Shown one piece after another: positions 53,327 through 61,338 of a stretch of 64,000 nucleotides of DNA. Source of the DNA: an uncultured Porphyromonadaceae bacterium (GTDB taxonomy: Bacteria; Bacteroidota; Bacteroidia; Bacteroidales; Muribaculaceae); assembly GCA_937921035.1 (NCBI GenBank), contig CALEUL010000021.1, positions 26,623-90,622 on the forward strand, given 5' to 3'. Each line of letters starts with the position of its first letter. Within the stretch, counting starts at the first letter, position 1. The position numbers were made by a program, and so were the translations under genes. The notes beneath the pieces are model-generated. The model saw nothing but the letters and a program-made list of their open reading frames with translations, was not told where the DNA came from and ran no database searches.

Positions 53327-55168
53327 TCAGAGTTTGCTGTCGATGAGGCGGAGTTTTTCCTCTACCTCGACGATATCGGCTTTAAGCTGCTCGATACGGC
53401 GCTCCATCTCTCGAACGAAACCGTCGCCCTTCTTGGACTTCGAAGAAAGGAAGCCGAGGTTGTTCTCGTAGGTGCGCAGTTCGTTGCGACGGGCTTCAAG
53501 ATTGCGGACAATTCGCTCGCGTTCGCGGAACAGCTTGTCGTTGTCTCCTTCTATTGATGCCACAGAGGCCTCGAAGCGCTCCCGACGGGCGCGGCTCTCC
53601 GCAATATTGAATTTTTCGCGCACGGCATCGCATGCCGAACGGAAAGCCTCGTACAGCTTGTCTTTCTCACGGAAAGGCACATGGCCTATCTCCTGCCACT
53701 TACGCTGGAGATCGCGCATTGCCTTGATGGCGTCATCCTTGTTTTCGGCATCGTTCAGCAGGGCGGAGAGCTCGCCTATGATTTCGCGTTTGGCACGCAG
53801 ATTGGCAACTTCGGCCTGGCGTGCCCCGCTGCCGGCTTTCTTCTTGCGGTCGAAGAAGTAATCGCATGCAGCAGTGAAACGGGCCCACAGAGCATCGCTG
53901 TATTTCTTGGGAATGGCGCCGATGCCTTTCCACTCTTTCTGCATCTCGATGAACTCGTCGGATGCCTTGCGCCAGTCGGTGCTTTCCTTAAGTTCCTCGG
54001 CACGGTCGGCAAGACGCTGCTTGTGAGCGAGATTGGCGGCCAGTTCCTCGCGGGTGGCCCGGTAAAATTCAGCCTTGGCGGCAAAGAAGGTATCGCAGCT
54101 CTGACGGAAACGGGCAAAAAGCTGACGGTTCATCTTCTTGGGGGCGAAGCCTAACTTGCGCCACTCCTCCTGAAGCCCTACAATCGTACGGGTCATATCC
54201 TCCCACGCCGCAAAGGTTTTGAGGCCGCTGCAATCCAGAGCTTCTATCTGCTGGCACAGCGCCGTCTTTGCCATTTCATTCTCGGCTTCGCGGGCTTTTC
54301 GGGCCTCAAAGAAAGCCTGATAGCGCTTGTTAACCTCAGCGGAAGTCTCGCGGAAGTTGTTCCATATTTCCTCGCGCAGCTCCTTGGCCACCGGGCCTAT
54401 CTGGCGCCAGCGGTTATGCAGTTCCTGAAGACGGCGGTAGGCCGCAATAACATCTTCCTCGGATACCAGAGAACGTGCCTCGGCAAGAAGCTGTTCCTTT
54501 TCGGCGAGGTTCTTCTTGAAGTCATAGTCGCGCAGCTCCTTGTTAATCTTCAGATTATCGGAGTAGCGTTCGCGGGCGTCCTGGAATCGTTTCCATACGC
54601 CTGTTTCCTCTGCGGGGTCTACATCGCCTATGGCATTGAATTCCTCCTGCAGCTCGCGGTAGCGAGGGAAGGTGCGGTTCACATTGTCGGTATCGTCGGC
54701 AAGTGATATAATTTCCTGGATTATAGCGTTTTTACGTTCGAGATTATTGGCACGCAGAACTTCCTGCCCGGCAGTCCATCCAGCTTTGCGCTTGCGCAGC
54801 TCCTCGATAACGGCAGTAAACTGCTTCTCTGTTTCATCCGGTTCGGCAGGGGCCTCTTCGCCCTGCGGCGCACGGTGATAGAACGAGAATAGCTGACGGA
54901 GACGACGGATTTCGTCGGTGGCGATTTCCGCAGGATCTTTCTGCATCATCGCAAGAGCTTCGTTCATTACGCTTTCGAGGCTGTCTAGACGTTTTGTCTC
55001 AGCCTCTTCTACAGCTTCGGTGCCATCTGTCATAATTTCTTCGGCGGCGGCCTCGGGGTCGGCGTCGGGAATAGAATCGATGGTGGCTTCGGCCTCCGTG
55101 GCGACAGCCTCGTTCATTTTCGGTTCTTCGGCCTGCTGAGCAGCCGATGCGGGATCATTCATTTCCAT
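53327..55168 (-). CDS. DUF349 repeat protein
   Basis: A 613-residue, highly charged, helical protein. After an acidic N-terminus of about 60 residues (EAEATIDSIPDADPEAAAEE), several DUF349 units follow, each with a W...Iggvp/W..lG pattern: ELHNRWRQIGPVAKELREEIW, EEWRKLGFAPKKMNRQLFARF, KEWKGIGAIPKKYSDALWARF and RKWQEIGHVPFREKDKLYEAF. A coiled coil ends the protein. The role in Bacteroidetes is unknown. A GC-rich dyad at 53288-53318 downstream (minus) may terminate it. Confidence 0.9.
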   Translation of the reverse strand: MEMNDPASAAQQAEEPKMNEAVATEAEATIDSIPDADPEAAAEEIMTDGTEAVEEAETKRLDSLESVMNEALAMMQKDPAEIATDEIRRLRQLFSFYHRAPQGEEAPAEPDETEKQFTAVIEELRKRKAGWTAGQEVLRANNLERKNAIIQEIISLADDTDNVNRTFPRYRELQEEFNAIGDVDPAEETGVWKRFQDARERYSDNLKINKELRDYDFKKNLAEKEQLLAEARSLVSEEDVIAAYRRLQELHNRWRQIGPVAKELREEIWNNFRETSAEVNKRYQAFFEARKAREAENEMAKTALCQQIEALDCSGLKTFAAWEDMTRTIVGLQEEWRKLGFAPKKMNRQLFARFRQSCDTFFAAKAEFYRATREELAANLAHKQRLADRAEELKESTDWRKASDEFIEMQKEWKGIGAIPKKYSDALWARFTAACDYFFDRKKKAGSGARQAEVANLRAKREIIGELSALLNDAENKDDAIKAMRDLQRKWQEIGHVPFREKDKLYEAFRSACDAVREKFNIAESRARRERFEASVASIEGDNDKLFRERERIVRNLEARRNELRTYENNLGFLSSKSKKGDGFVREMERRIEQLKADIVEVEEKLRLIDSKL

Positions 55169-55510
55169 ACGATAATGGTATTTAATTGAGGTTTATAAGC
55201 AAACGCACAGTTTGTCGCGCCAAAAATAAGAAAATTTTACATACGTTCCAAATTTTTATAATGGATTCCCAAAAACTTCCACCTGAAACTGAAAAAACTG
55301 AAAACAAACAACCTATTAAAGACACCGACACCGATAAAAAGAGACATGCGCGAGGCTGGAAAATAAAAATATTCTCAAGAAGAATTTTGCTATTAAAATA
55401 ATCTTCACATAGCTCCAAACTCAAAAACGGTGATGTACCGCGGCGGTAGCTTCATAAGGTTTTCGGATCTGAGGACACATCTTCCACCTACAGGTAATTA
55501 AATCCGTTGG
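55169..55510. other. Region between DUF349 and the rhs remnant cassette
   Basis: These 342 AT-rich bases hold the DUF349 promoter (55221-55252). A short plus-strand frame from ATG 55261 encodes about 46 charged residues (MDSQKLPPETEKTENKQ...); I do not accept it as a gene. I see nothing else from 55402 to 55510. The drop in GC content begins here. Confidence 0.6.
55221..55252 (-). promoter_or_regulatory. Bacteroidetes-type promoter for DUF349
   Basis: On the minus strand TTTG (plus 55249-55252), a 20-base spacer and TATTTTTG (plus 55221-55228). The leader is about 45 bases. Confidence 0.75.
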
Positions 55511-56101
55511 CTAATAATCTTCTTCATATTCGTGTTCGATTTCATACCTTTCAAATCTGCGGGTCCCGTCATAATAATAGCAATGAAAATCATACATATC
55601 ACCCCAGTCGGTATCCGGTGTCACTAAGCTGACATCAAACACCAATGTGTCGGCCCTGGCCTCTTTAAAATCGATTGAGTTTATAACGAGTTCAGTTATG
55701 TTAGAGACATGTATTACGTCATTCAAGTCTTCTCGCGTTATTCTAAGAGTGTCAACGCTCAATGGCTCATGACGAATAATAACTGCCATTGCCGCGTCCC
55801 CGTTAGTGATTATGGTATCCGTGCCACCAGCAATAATTCTGAGTATTTCGTCCTTATTTTCTTCTGTAAACGTTATAATTGTGCAATTACCAAGGTTTGT
55901 TACCTTACGGAAGGGATCGTTTATTCCACATGAATCTGTCGCAGCCTTCACAATATCAACGGCTTGCTCGTCGGACATTCCAGGCGTTACAACGGAATCC
56001 TGCCCGGTAGTAGCTGTTTCATCTTCAGCTTTTGTCGCTTTCTCATTTGAGCAGGCGGCCATAAAACCGCAAAGCAGCAATAAATAAAACAATTTTTTCA
56101 T
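55511..56101 (-). CDS. Small acidic lipoprotein, candidate orphan immunity protein
   Basis: A 196-residue lipoprotein (lipobox MAAC, Cys near 17) with an acidic Thr/Glu spacer. The following domain is unrecognised, with segments such as AVDIVKAATDSCGINDPF, NCTIITFTEENKDEIL and DTDWGDMYDFHCYYYDGTRRF. It starts two bases after the stop of a displaced rhs tip fragment, the place where an immunity gene follows an Rhs toxin. It is therefore an orphan immunity candidate. Function is not shown by sequence. Confidence 0.6.
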   Translation of the reverse strand: MKKLFYLLLLCGFMAACSNEKATKAEDETATTGQDSVVTPGMSDEQAVDIVKAATDSCGINDPFRKVTNLGNCTIITFTEENKDEILRIIAGGTDTIITNGDAAMAVIIRHEPLSVDTLRITREDLNDVIHVSNITELVINSIDFKEARADTLVFDVSLVTPDTDWGDMYDFHCYYYDGTRRFERYEIEHEYEEDY

Positions 56102-56103
56102 AG

Positions 56104-56367
56104 TTAATACTCGTTGGTTGAATAATATTTTTCGGAAAAGTCATCCGCGGAGTTCCAACTACCAAAGGAAGTCAGCCAGCGGAAACGCTGCTCGCAACTG
56201 TCCGAGCAACGGCCCATCTGGGTGAAATTTATCTTTCGCGGCAAGACCATGAATAAAATCATCATCTGAATGAATGCTGTTTTGAAAGTTTTGCGTAACT
56301 TAGCAGAGCAAAAACTCAAGGCATCGGTTACGACTTCCTCATATCGGTCAAGTGGATTTTTCTGCAT
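56104..56367 (-). pseudogene. Broken IS transposase fused to a displaced rhs tip
   Basis: An 87-codon frame made of two parts. Residues 1-63 (MQKNPLDRYEEVVTDALSF ... RKINFTQMGRCSDSCEQRF) look like the N-terminus of a DDE transposase of a kind common in Bacteroidales IS elements; the catalytic part is missing. Residues 64-87 (WLTSFGSWNSADDFSEKYY) copy the end of the Rhs core, which in the intact rhs gene reads WLTSFGSWNSPDKLSESFY; 33 bases are identical. It is a deletion or recombination scar, probably not functional. Confidence 0.75.
56150..56182 (-). repeat. 33-bp exact repeat of the rhs core end, displaced copy
   Basis: Identical to 58966-58998 in the intact rhs gene and in the same orientation. 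It encodes WLTSFGSWNS, the last conserved block before the variable Rhs tip. Confidence 0.9.
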
Positions 56368-56421
56368 CGCTTTAATGTTGGTGGAACACCATTAAAGTTA
56401 CTGAAAATCAGCCACTTGACC
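56346..56421 (-). repeat. Nested inverted repeats at the transposase start
   Basis: Outer arms GGTCAAGTGG (56346-56355) and CCACTTGACC (56412-56421) enclose inner arms CTTTAAT...GGTG and CACC...ATTAAAG (56370-56397). The transposase ATG (56367 on the minus strand) lies within. This may be the IS left end with structures that hide the start codon in read-through RNA. Confidence 0.6.
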
Positions 56422-56539
56422 AATTTTATTATACTAAATTTTGTTAACTAACTCTTTTACTTTCAACAGGTTAAACTTAAAATTAACGAAGTATTCCTTC
56501 AAAAACTGCACGGAAATTCCTACGCGGAAATTCCTCAGC

Positions 56540-57562
56540 CTACTTTCTCCGACCGCATGTATCTGCCGCAGCCTCGACAGAATCATAAACATCAGCGTGA
56601 TACGCCGACTCGCCCCTTCGGAGACATTCTATGCTATAATGGCATGATTCATATTTTGATAAAAAAGGAAATTGTTCAAAAAAAGACTGTATATCTTCAT
56701 CTGTAAGTGTATCAATACCCTTATCTGTAAGATTATCCAGTATACATAATACCAATTCCTTTACAGCCAAATTTTGCTGTTCTATCGGCAGCAATTTCAG
56801 AAAGTCATCTATTTCTGACTGTTTAGAGGGATATTTGGTTAACATTCTATATATATACAGGGCGATACCCTCTGTATATCCCTCATAATAGCAACTTATT
56901 AACCAATTGAATACCGGAATATAGTCGGACATAGAGGATGAACTTTCTTCATAAATATTACTTAGTACAACCATCTCGGCTCTAACTGAGTCTGAATATG
57001 TTTTTCGGTCAATTTCGAGCAATTTATTAAACAATTCTTTCCGATAGTCTTTCATAACAACAGATAATTTATCAATCATCTGTTCATCATTATTAGATCC
57101 AGCTAAAATCGGGAATTTATCCGAAAACATATTTTGTGCGATATTTGTATCCGATATGCCGGCTACAACCGCTTCCTTTGCAAATTCTTCAGGCAGAAAT
57201 GAAGTTAACGCAATCATTATTGCATCCTGGTCTTTAGCCGGTAACTGATTTATATATTCCTTTAGCTCAGTTTGTTTAGAAGAAAAACGAGTGAACATTC
57301 CGTATATCTTAGAATGTATCGTGTCGGCATACTCATCGGTGCGGTGTCCTATAAGATAATTAATTAAAGGCGCGTATGCCTCTGCCGTAGAAACAGCTTC
57401 TTCGAAAACAGTACTCTGAGCCAATTGAACTGTCCTGACAGAATCCGTACAAGCAGATAAATCTTCGTCAAGAGATTTCAAAAAGCTTTCGGTTTTATTT
57501 GTACACGAAACAGCCGCCATCTGCATCACTGCCAGCAACAAAATAATAAGGTAATTTTTCAT
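56540..57562 (-). CDS. Lipoprotein with internal duplication, behind a copied rhs promoter
   Basis: A 340-residue lipoprotein (MKNYLIILLLAVMQMAAVSC, Cys near 20). It is helical and contains two related halves: APLINYLIGHRTDEYADTIH with MFTRFSSKQTELKEYINQLP, and IPVFNWLISCYYEGYTEGIA with MLTKYPSKQSEIDDFLKLLP. No family is recognised. Start 57562 is preferred over the ATG three codons upstream because a nine-codon leader frame (from 57593, MKKPTLKNG) stops one base before it. The promoter and that leader start are a copy of those of rhs. It may be another immunity-type protein. Confidence 0.7.
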   Translation of the reverse strand: MKNYLIILLLAVMQMAAVSCTNKTESFLKSLDEDLSACTDSVRTVQLAQSTVFEEAVSTAEAYAPLINYLIGHRTDEYADTIHSKIYGMFTRFSSKQTELKEYINQLPAKDQDAIMIALTSFLPEEFAKEAVVAGISDTNIAQNMFSDKFPILAGSNNDEQMIDKLSVVMKDYRKELFNKLLEIDRKTYSDSVRAEMVVLSNIYEESSSSMSDYIPVFNWLISCYYEGYTEGIALYIYRMLTKYPSKQSEIDDFLKLLPIEQQNLAVKELVLCILDNLTDKGIDTLTDEDIQSFFEQFPFLSKYESCHYSIECLRRGESAYHADVYDSVEAAADTCGRRK

Positions 57563-57583
57563 TCTAACCATTTTTTAATGTTG

Positions 57584-57615
57584 GTTTCTTCATGGAAAAA
57601 GATTGGAAGATGCCC
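57584..57615 (-). repeat. 32-bp exact copy of the rhs start region
   Basis: Identical to 61151-61182, including the first codons of rhs (ATGAAGAAAC on the minus strand). The similarity continues, with differences, through the promoter to about 57650. Confidence 0.9.
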
Positions 57616-57646
57616 CAAAGGTACAATATTTTAGGCGTATCTCAAA
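57616..57646 (-). promoter_or_regulatory. Promoter of the duplicated-repeat lipoprotein, copy of the rhs promoter
   Basis: On the minus strand TTTG (plus 57643-57646), a 19-base spacer and TACCTTTG (plus 57616-57623). It aligns with the rhs promoter at 61182-61213. Confidence 0.75.
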
Positions 57647-57707
57647 AAATTCAGAACGCATCAATTATTATATGATTTATATGATTTAAAAAGCTACAAA
57701 CATCGAC

Positions 57708-58274
57708 CTACAAACATCGACCGTATTTCTTATAATCAATATCATCTCTGGAATAATCGACAATTTCTTCCGTGCCGTCAGGTGTATAGTATTGCCACAC
57801 TCCAACACGTTCATCATCAATCACATAATCTTCTCCAATAATTCCCCAACCCTTCGCTTTCAGTTTCCCATCCGGATAAAAATAATAGCAATATGCCTGA
57901 TAGGGAAATACAGATTCTTGAGTATACATCTTTTGTGCTCCGATAAAATCGGTGTTGGGCATAAAATTGGCTACAATTTGATTAACTACGCCATTTGGGT
58001 AATAAAATGTCATTGATACCGGCATACCGTCTCTAAAAATACACTCACTGCGTATAAATACAGAAGAATCTTCTTCATTTTTCTCAAATTGGATAGCCGG
58101 GCCATTCATAACGCCATTAACATAATAAACCAGGCAAGATCCATCAAGCCAAAATCCGTCGCTCCGCCCCAAAGAATCTATTTGATTAATGCACTGCCTA
58201 TCATTTTCTATGGATTGTCCGGCTACTTCCATAAATGCAAAAATGCATAGAACAATTGTATAAACTTTTTCCAT
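57708..58274 (-). CDS. Exported YwqK/MORN-like protein, predicted immunity protein
   Basis: A 188-residue protein with an N-terminal signal peptide (MEKVYTIVLCIFAFMEVAGQ) and four MORN-like strands of the kind named YwqK antitoxin: CLVYYVNGVMNGPAIQFE, MTFYYPNGVVNQIVANF, YCYYFYPDGKLKAKGWG and GVWQYYTPDGTEEIVDY. It starts three bases after the rhs stop. Proteins of this type commonly follow polymorphic toxin genes. The signal peptide implies protection outside the cytoplasm, in line with the peptidoglycan-type tip of the neighbouring Rhs protein. Confidence 0.75.
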   Translation of the reverse strand: MEKVYTIVLCIFAFMEVAGQSIENDRQCINQIDSLGRSDGFWLDGSCLVYYVNGVMNGPAIQFEKNEEDSSVFIRSECIFRDGMPVSMTFYYPNGVVNQIVANFMPNTDFIGAQKMYTQESVFPYQAYCYYFYPDGKLKAKGWGIIGEDYVIDDERVGVWQYYTPDGTEEIVDYSRDDIDYKKYGRCL

Positions 58275-58277
58275 ACT

Positions 58278-61160
58278 CTATCGTATTAGAATTATACCAA
58301 CAATATTTCCTTCTTGTTTCTGAATTTCGAAAATTGAGATAAAATCATTCCACTTATTTCTGTCAATTAAAATACAACCTTCCGAAACTCCTCTATTCTC
58401 ACCGATGACACCTGTATAATTATTTTTACCTGATTTATGGATATTTATACCACTAGCCTTAGTCGTTTTGGGATTCGATGGATTCGGGGTTCCAAGTTCG
58501 ATTGAATTAGCATAAAAATCAATTGTGCCAACATCTCCTAATCTCAAAGCTTTGTAGTTACTCTTATGTAAACCCACCTTTGCTTCATAGATGCCAGCAG
58601 GTATAGTGGCGAATTTATTTGTATCCGAAGGAACTGTACATGCATTAAAATCAGCTGTAAAGCCATCGGCTTTATAGACAGTTGCGATAGAAGTCCCAAT
58701 GTTATAATCAGTTCTGTTACGGCTATAAACCACTTCTTTATCTGTCGGAGAAAAAATTATGCCTTGTATATAGTATTTTTCCTTTAAATTGCCATCTTTA
58801 TCATATGCTAATTTATCATCAACCCACACAAACGCTGGCGTCGCATCAGAGCCGTCGTCCACTAAATGCCAGGCAAGTCCATCTGGATCGATGTAGTTGA
58901 TAGGGTCACCACCACAATATGAGAAGGGAGAAAGCCAATAGAAGGATTCGGACAGTTTATCCGGAGAGTTCCAACTACCAAAGGAAGTCAGCCAGCGGGC
59001 GCCAAAATCGTAGCTGTTGTTGCCGCCGGCATGTTCACGCTCTTTGCCGCCGAAAAGATAGCGCTGGCCAAACGGTTCTATCGTCGGTTCGCCATAAGGA
59101 TAATAAGTTGTTTGTTGCACGAGCGTGCCGTCGCTCTTTAACACGGCGGCGTTATTGCCCTGCCAGTCGGTTACATAGTAGAATGTTCCTTCCGGCGCAA
59201 AATAGCCCCCGAGAAAAGCGGAGTATTCGAGGCTGTCGTTTACGAATACGTGAGACCCGATATAGTCGCGGCGACCCTCGATGGTGTAGTTGCTGTCTGC
59301 CGGCACATCAATTATTGTTCCGGCAGACCCAAGTATCGGTTCGGAAGTCTGCTTATAAACAATACTGCGCTTTTGCCCGAAACCGTCATAGTTGATAGTC
59401 TGACGGTGACCGTTCTCAAAATATATGTCAGCCGGAAGGTTGTGTCGATTGTATTTTACCAGGACGATTCCTCGTGATGAATCCCTGCAGAGATTTCCAT
59501 TAGAATCATGCCAGAAATCAGAGATATAACCCGTTAGTCCCGGACCTGTGCGACCTTCATAATCCTCGCCTTCCCGATCTACATGCATAGAACAAAGACG
59601 GTTGCCGTTGTAACTCATTGTATAAGATGAATGTAGGCCATATTCGTTTATCTGCCGGATAGTCCTGTCTATAATACCCTGGCGGGTGAGTGAGGTGATG
59701 TTGGCATTGCGGTCGTAGGTGTAAGCAGTAGAGAAATCAGGAAGTTGTGCGATTGCTAATCGCGCTGTAGATATCGACTGCGATGAGGCAAGACGCCCAT
59801 GATTGTCATAATCGTAAACCGTAATCATCCTGTCGCGTTTGCGCGCCGAAATCTTACCATCGTAGCGCGGCGAGATGCTGTAGGTAGAATCAGCATAGTA
59901 CAGTCTTTCGGTGATGACAGTGTCAGAAGGAATGCTTAAACCCGACTGTGGAAGTTCTATCACGGGTTCAAGCGATAATGGATTGACGGGTACGATGCGT
60001 TTGGTTTTCGTCGTACTCAATGTCAACCATCCGTTTGCGTTGTAACTATAAGAACAATCCGTTATACCTCCCATGCAAAGATTTGACAATCTGCCTGCTC
60101 CGTCATACTGCCGTTTTAAAATCGCCGTCTTGCCGTCTTGGGAGACTTTAGTACTCAGAAGATGTCCCGTATTGCTGTACGTATTCACCGTACTGCGGCA
60201 GACAGTCTGTGGAGAATATGTAGTTTCGAGCTGTTCAGCGATTTGCCCTTGGTAATTGTAGCGTGTCAGCACCTCGCGTTCGGGAACCTGCAACATTTCT
60301 CCAAATACCTCTCGTATAATACGTCCTTCATTGTCATACATTTTCAACAATATGTGCCGCCCGGCAGCCATTGCAGTCTCAAGCCCTAAAACCGAGGTCC
60401 TGGGGGTGGCAAAACCATTCGGAGAATTGCTCCAGTCCCATCCCGCAGGAAATCCAGATGCAAAATCATATGAATCGTAATAATGCGCCGCATCCAGCCC
60501 TATATATGTAACCTTCGACGTAAGTTCTGTAGGACATACATAACCTCCGGTATGTGTCCTCATGTCAGCGGAAGTTACGGGCGAAATCACGGTGAACGAT
60601 TTGGTGCTAAGAGCCTGCACGACTGCGTCCGATACTTTTGCAAATGCGCTGAATGCCGGTCGGCCGAGATAATCATAATGATGTATCAACCATTGAGCAG
60701 AATCTTTCATATTTCCGTCCTGCTCCGCGAAAAGGCGATTACGACTGTCGTAACAATACCTCGTAACGGCACCTCCGGGAACTGCTTTCATAATACAGTT
60801 TCCCCGCGAGTTGTAGCTATATCTGAAACACTTCGTTTTCATGACGTTTCCCCGGTCTTGCGGCTGTATTACAAGAATAATAGATGTAAGTCTATCTTCC
60901 TCTCCCATAAAATATACTGAATCGCCTAAAGCATACCAAAATCTCCGTCCGTCAAAGATTTCAGACATAAGAGAATCGCCATATACTCTCACAGAAGTCC
61001 TTGCGCCATCATCAACAAGTCTGCAATGCGAAAAATCCCATTCTGCATTCTCAAGGATATCACCATTCAATGGTGCAACTGCAATAGGCAATTGCACAGC
61101 GTCTGACAACGCCGTAAAAGCCATTAGCGACCATAAAACCAATATAAATAGTTTCTTCAT
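58278..61160 (-). CDS. Secreted Rhs/YD-repeat polymorphic toxin with L,D-transpeptidase-like tip
   Basis: A 960-residue protein: signal peptide (KKLFILVLWSLMAFTALSDA), then many YD repeats (YCYDSRNRLFAEQDG, YDNEGRIIREVFG, YDGAGRLSNLCMG, YDYDNHGRLASSQS), then the Rhs core end LFGGKEREHAGGNNSYDFGARW and NYIDPDG near residue 761. The variable tip is about 199 residues and much richer in A and T. It contains TIPAGIYEAKVGLHKSNYKA and a His (GINIHKSG) followed 17 residues later by SEGC, resembling the HxGt...S-H/N-G-C active site of YkuD-type L,D-transpeptidases and DUF5675-like lysins. A peptidoglycan target is inferred. Start 61160 is chosen because an upstream ATG lies inside the promoter. Confidence 0.82.
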   Translation of the reverse strand: MKKLFILVLWSLMAFTALSDAVQLPIAVAPLNGDILENAEWDFSHCRLVDDGARTSVRVYGDSLMSEIFDGRRFWYALGDSVYFMGEEDRLTSIILVIQPQDRGNVMKTKCFRYSYNSRGNCIMKAVPGGAVTRYCYDSRNRLFAEQDGNMKDSAQWLIHHYDYLGRPAFSAFAKVSDAVVQALSTKSFTVISPVTSADMRTHTGGYVCPTELTSKVTYIGLDAAHYYDSYDFASGFPAGWDWSNSPNGFATPRTSVLGLETAMAAGRHILLKMYDNEGRIIREVFGEMLQVPEREVLTRYNYQGQIAEQLETTYSPQTVCRSTVNTYSNTGHLLSTKVSQDGKTAILKRQYDGAGRLSNLCMGGITDCSYSYNANGWLTLSTTKTKRIVPVNPLSLEPVIELPQSGLSIPSDTVITERLYYADSTYSISPRYDGKISARKRDRMITVYDYDNHGRLASSQSISTARLAIAQLPDFSTAYTYDRNANITSLTRQGIIDRTIRQINEYGLHSSYTMSYNGNRLCSMHVDREGEDYEGRTGPGLTGYISDFWHDSNGNLCRDSSRGIVLVKYNRHNLPADIYFENGHRQTINYDGFGQKRSIVYKQTSEPILGSAGTIIDVPADSNYTIEGRRDYIGSHVFVNDSLEYSAFLGGYFAPEGTFYYVTDWQGNNAAVLKSDGTLVQQTTYYPYGEPTIEPFGQRYLFGGKEREHAGGNNSYDFGARWLTSFGSWNSPDKLSESFYWLSPFSYCGGDPINYIDPDGLAWHLVDDGSDATPAFVWVDDKLAYDKDGNLKEKYYIQGIIFSPTDKEVVYSRNRTDYNIGTSIATVYKADGFTADFNACTVPSDTNKFATIPAGIYEAKVGLHKSNYKALRLGDVGTIDFYANSIELGTPNPSNPKTTKASGINIHKSGKNNYTGVIGENRGVSEGCILIDRNKWNDFISIFEIQKQEGNIVGIILIR
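58966..58998 (-). repeat. 33-bp repeat of the rhs core end, intact copy
   Basis: The partner of 56150-56182. It encodes WLTSFGSWNS just before the variable tip and is a likely recombination point for tip exchange. Confidence 0.9.
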
Positions 61161-61182
61161 GGAAAAAGATTGGAAGATGCCC
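61151..61182 (-). repeat. 32-bp repeat at the rhs start, original copy
   Basis: Identical to 57584-57615. It spans the rhs start codon and leader. Confidence 0.9.
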
Positions 61183-61213
61183 AAAGATACAATAATTCAA
61201 GCGAATCTCCAAA
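61182..61213 (-). promoter_or_regulatory. Bacteroidetes-type promoter for the rhs gene
   Basis: On the minus strand TTTG (plus 61210-61213), a 20-base spacer and TATCTTTG (plus 61182-61189), about 22 bases before the ATG at 61160. Confidence 0.8.
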
Positions 61214-61268
61214 ATTTCCGGGTGCAAATTATTTGCTGCAAAACCGTGCAAAAATTTTCCAGCCGCTA

Positions 61269-61299
61269 TTGTCCAATTAATTATTAATCATTATCTTTG
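61269..61299 (+). promoter_or_regulatory. Bacteroidetes-type promoter, divergent from rhs
   Basis: TTG at 61269-61271, a 20-base spacer and TATCTTTG at 61292-61299. It sets the start of the next gene at 61339 rather than at the TTG at 61297. Confidence 0.75.
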
Positions 61300-61338
61300 C
61301 GAAAACAATTACCCACTGTTGCAACAATCTGTCCATTC

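Noticed and set aside
55261..55401. Possible small plus-strand gene encoding a Lys/Glu-rich peptide
   Set aside because: Too short, no promoter in the right direction, and it starts next to the DUF349 promoter on the other strand.
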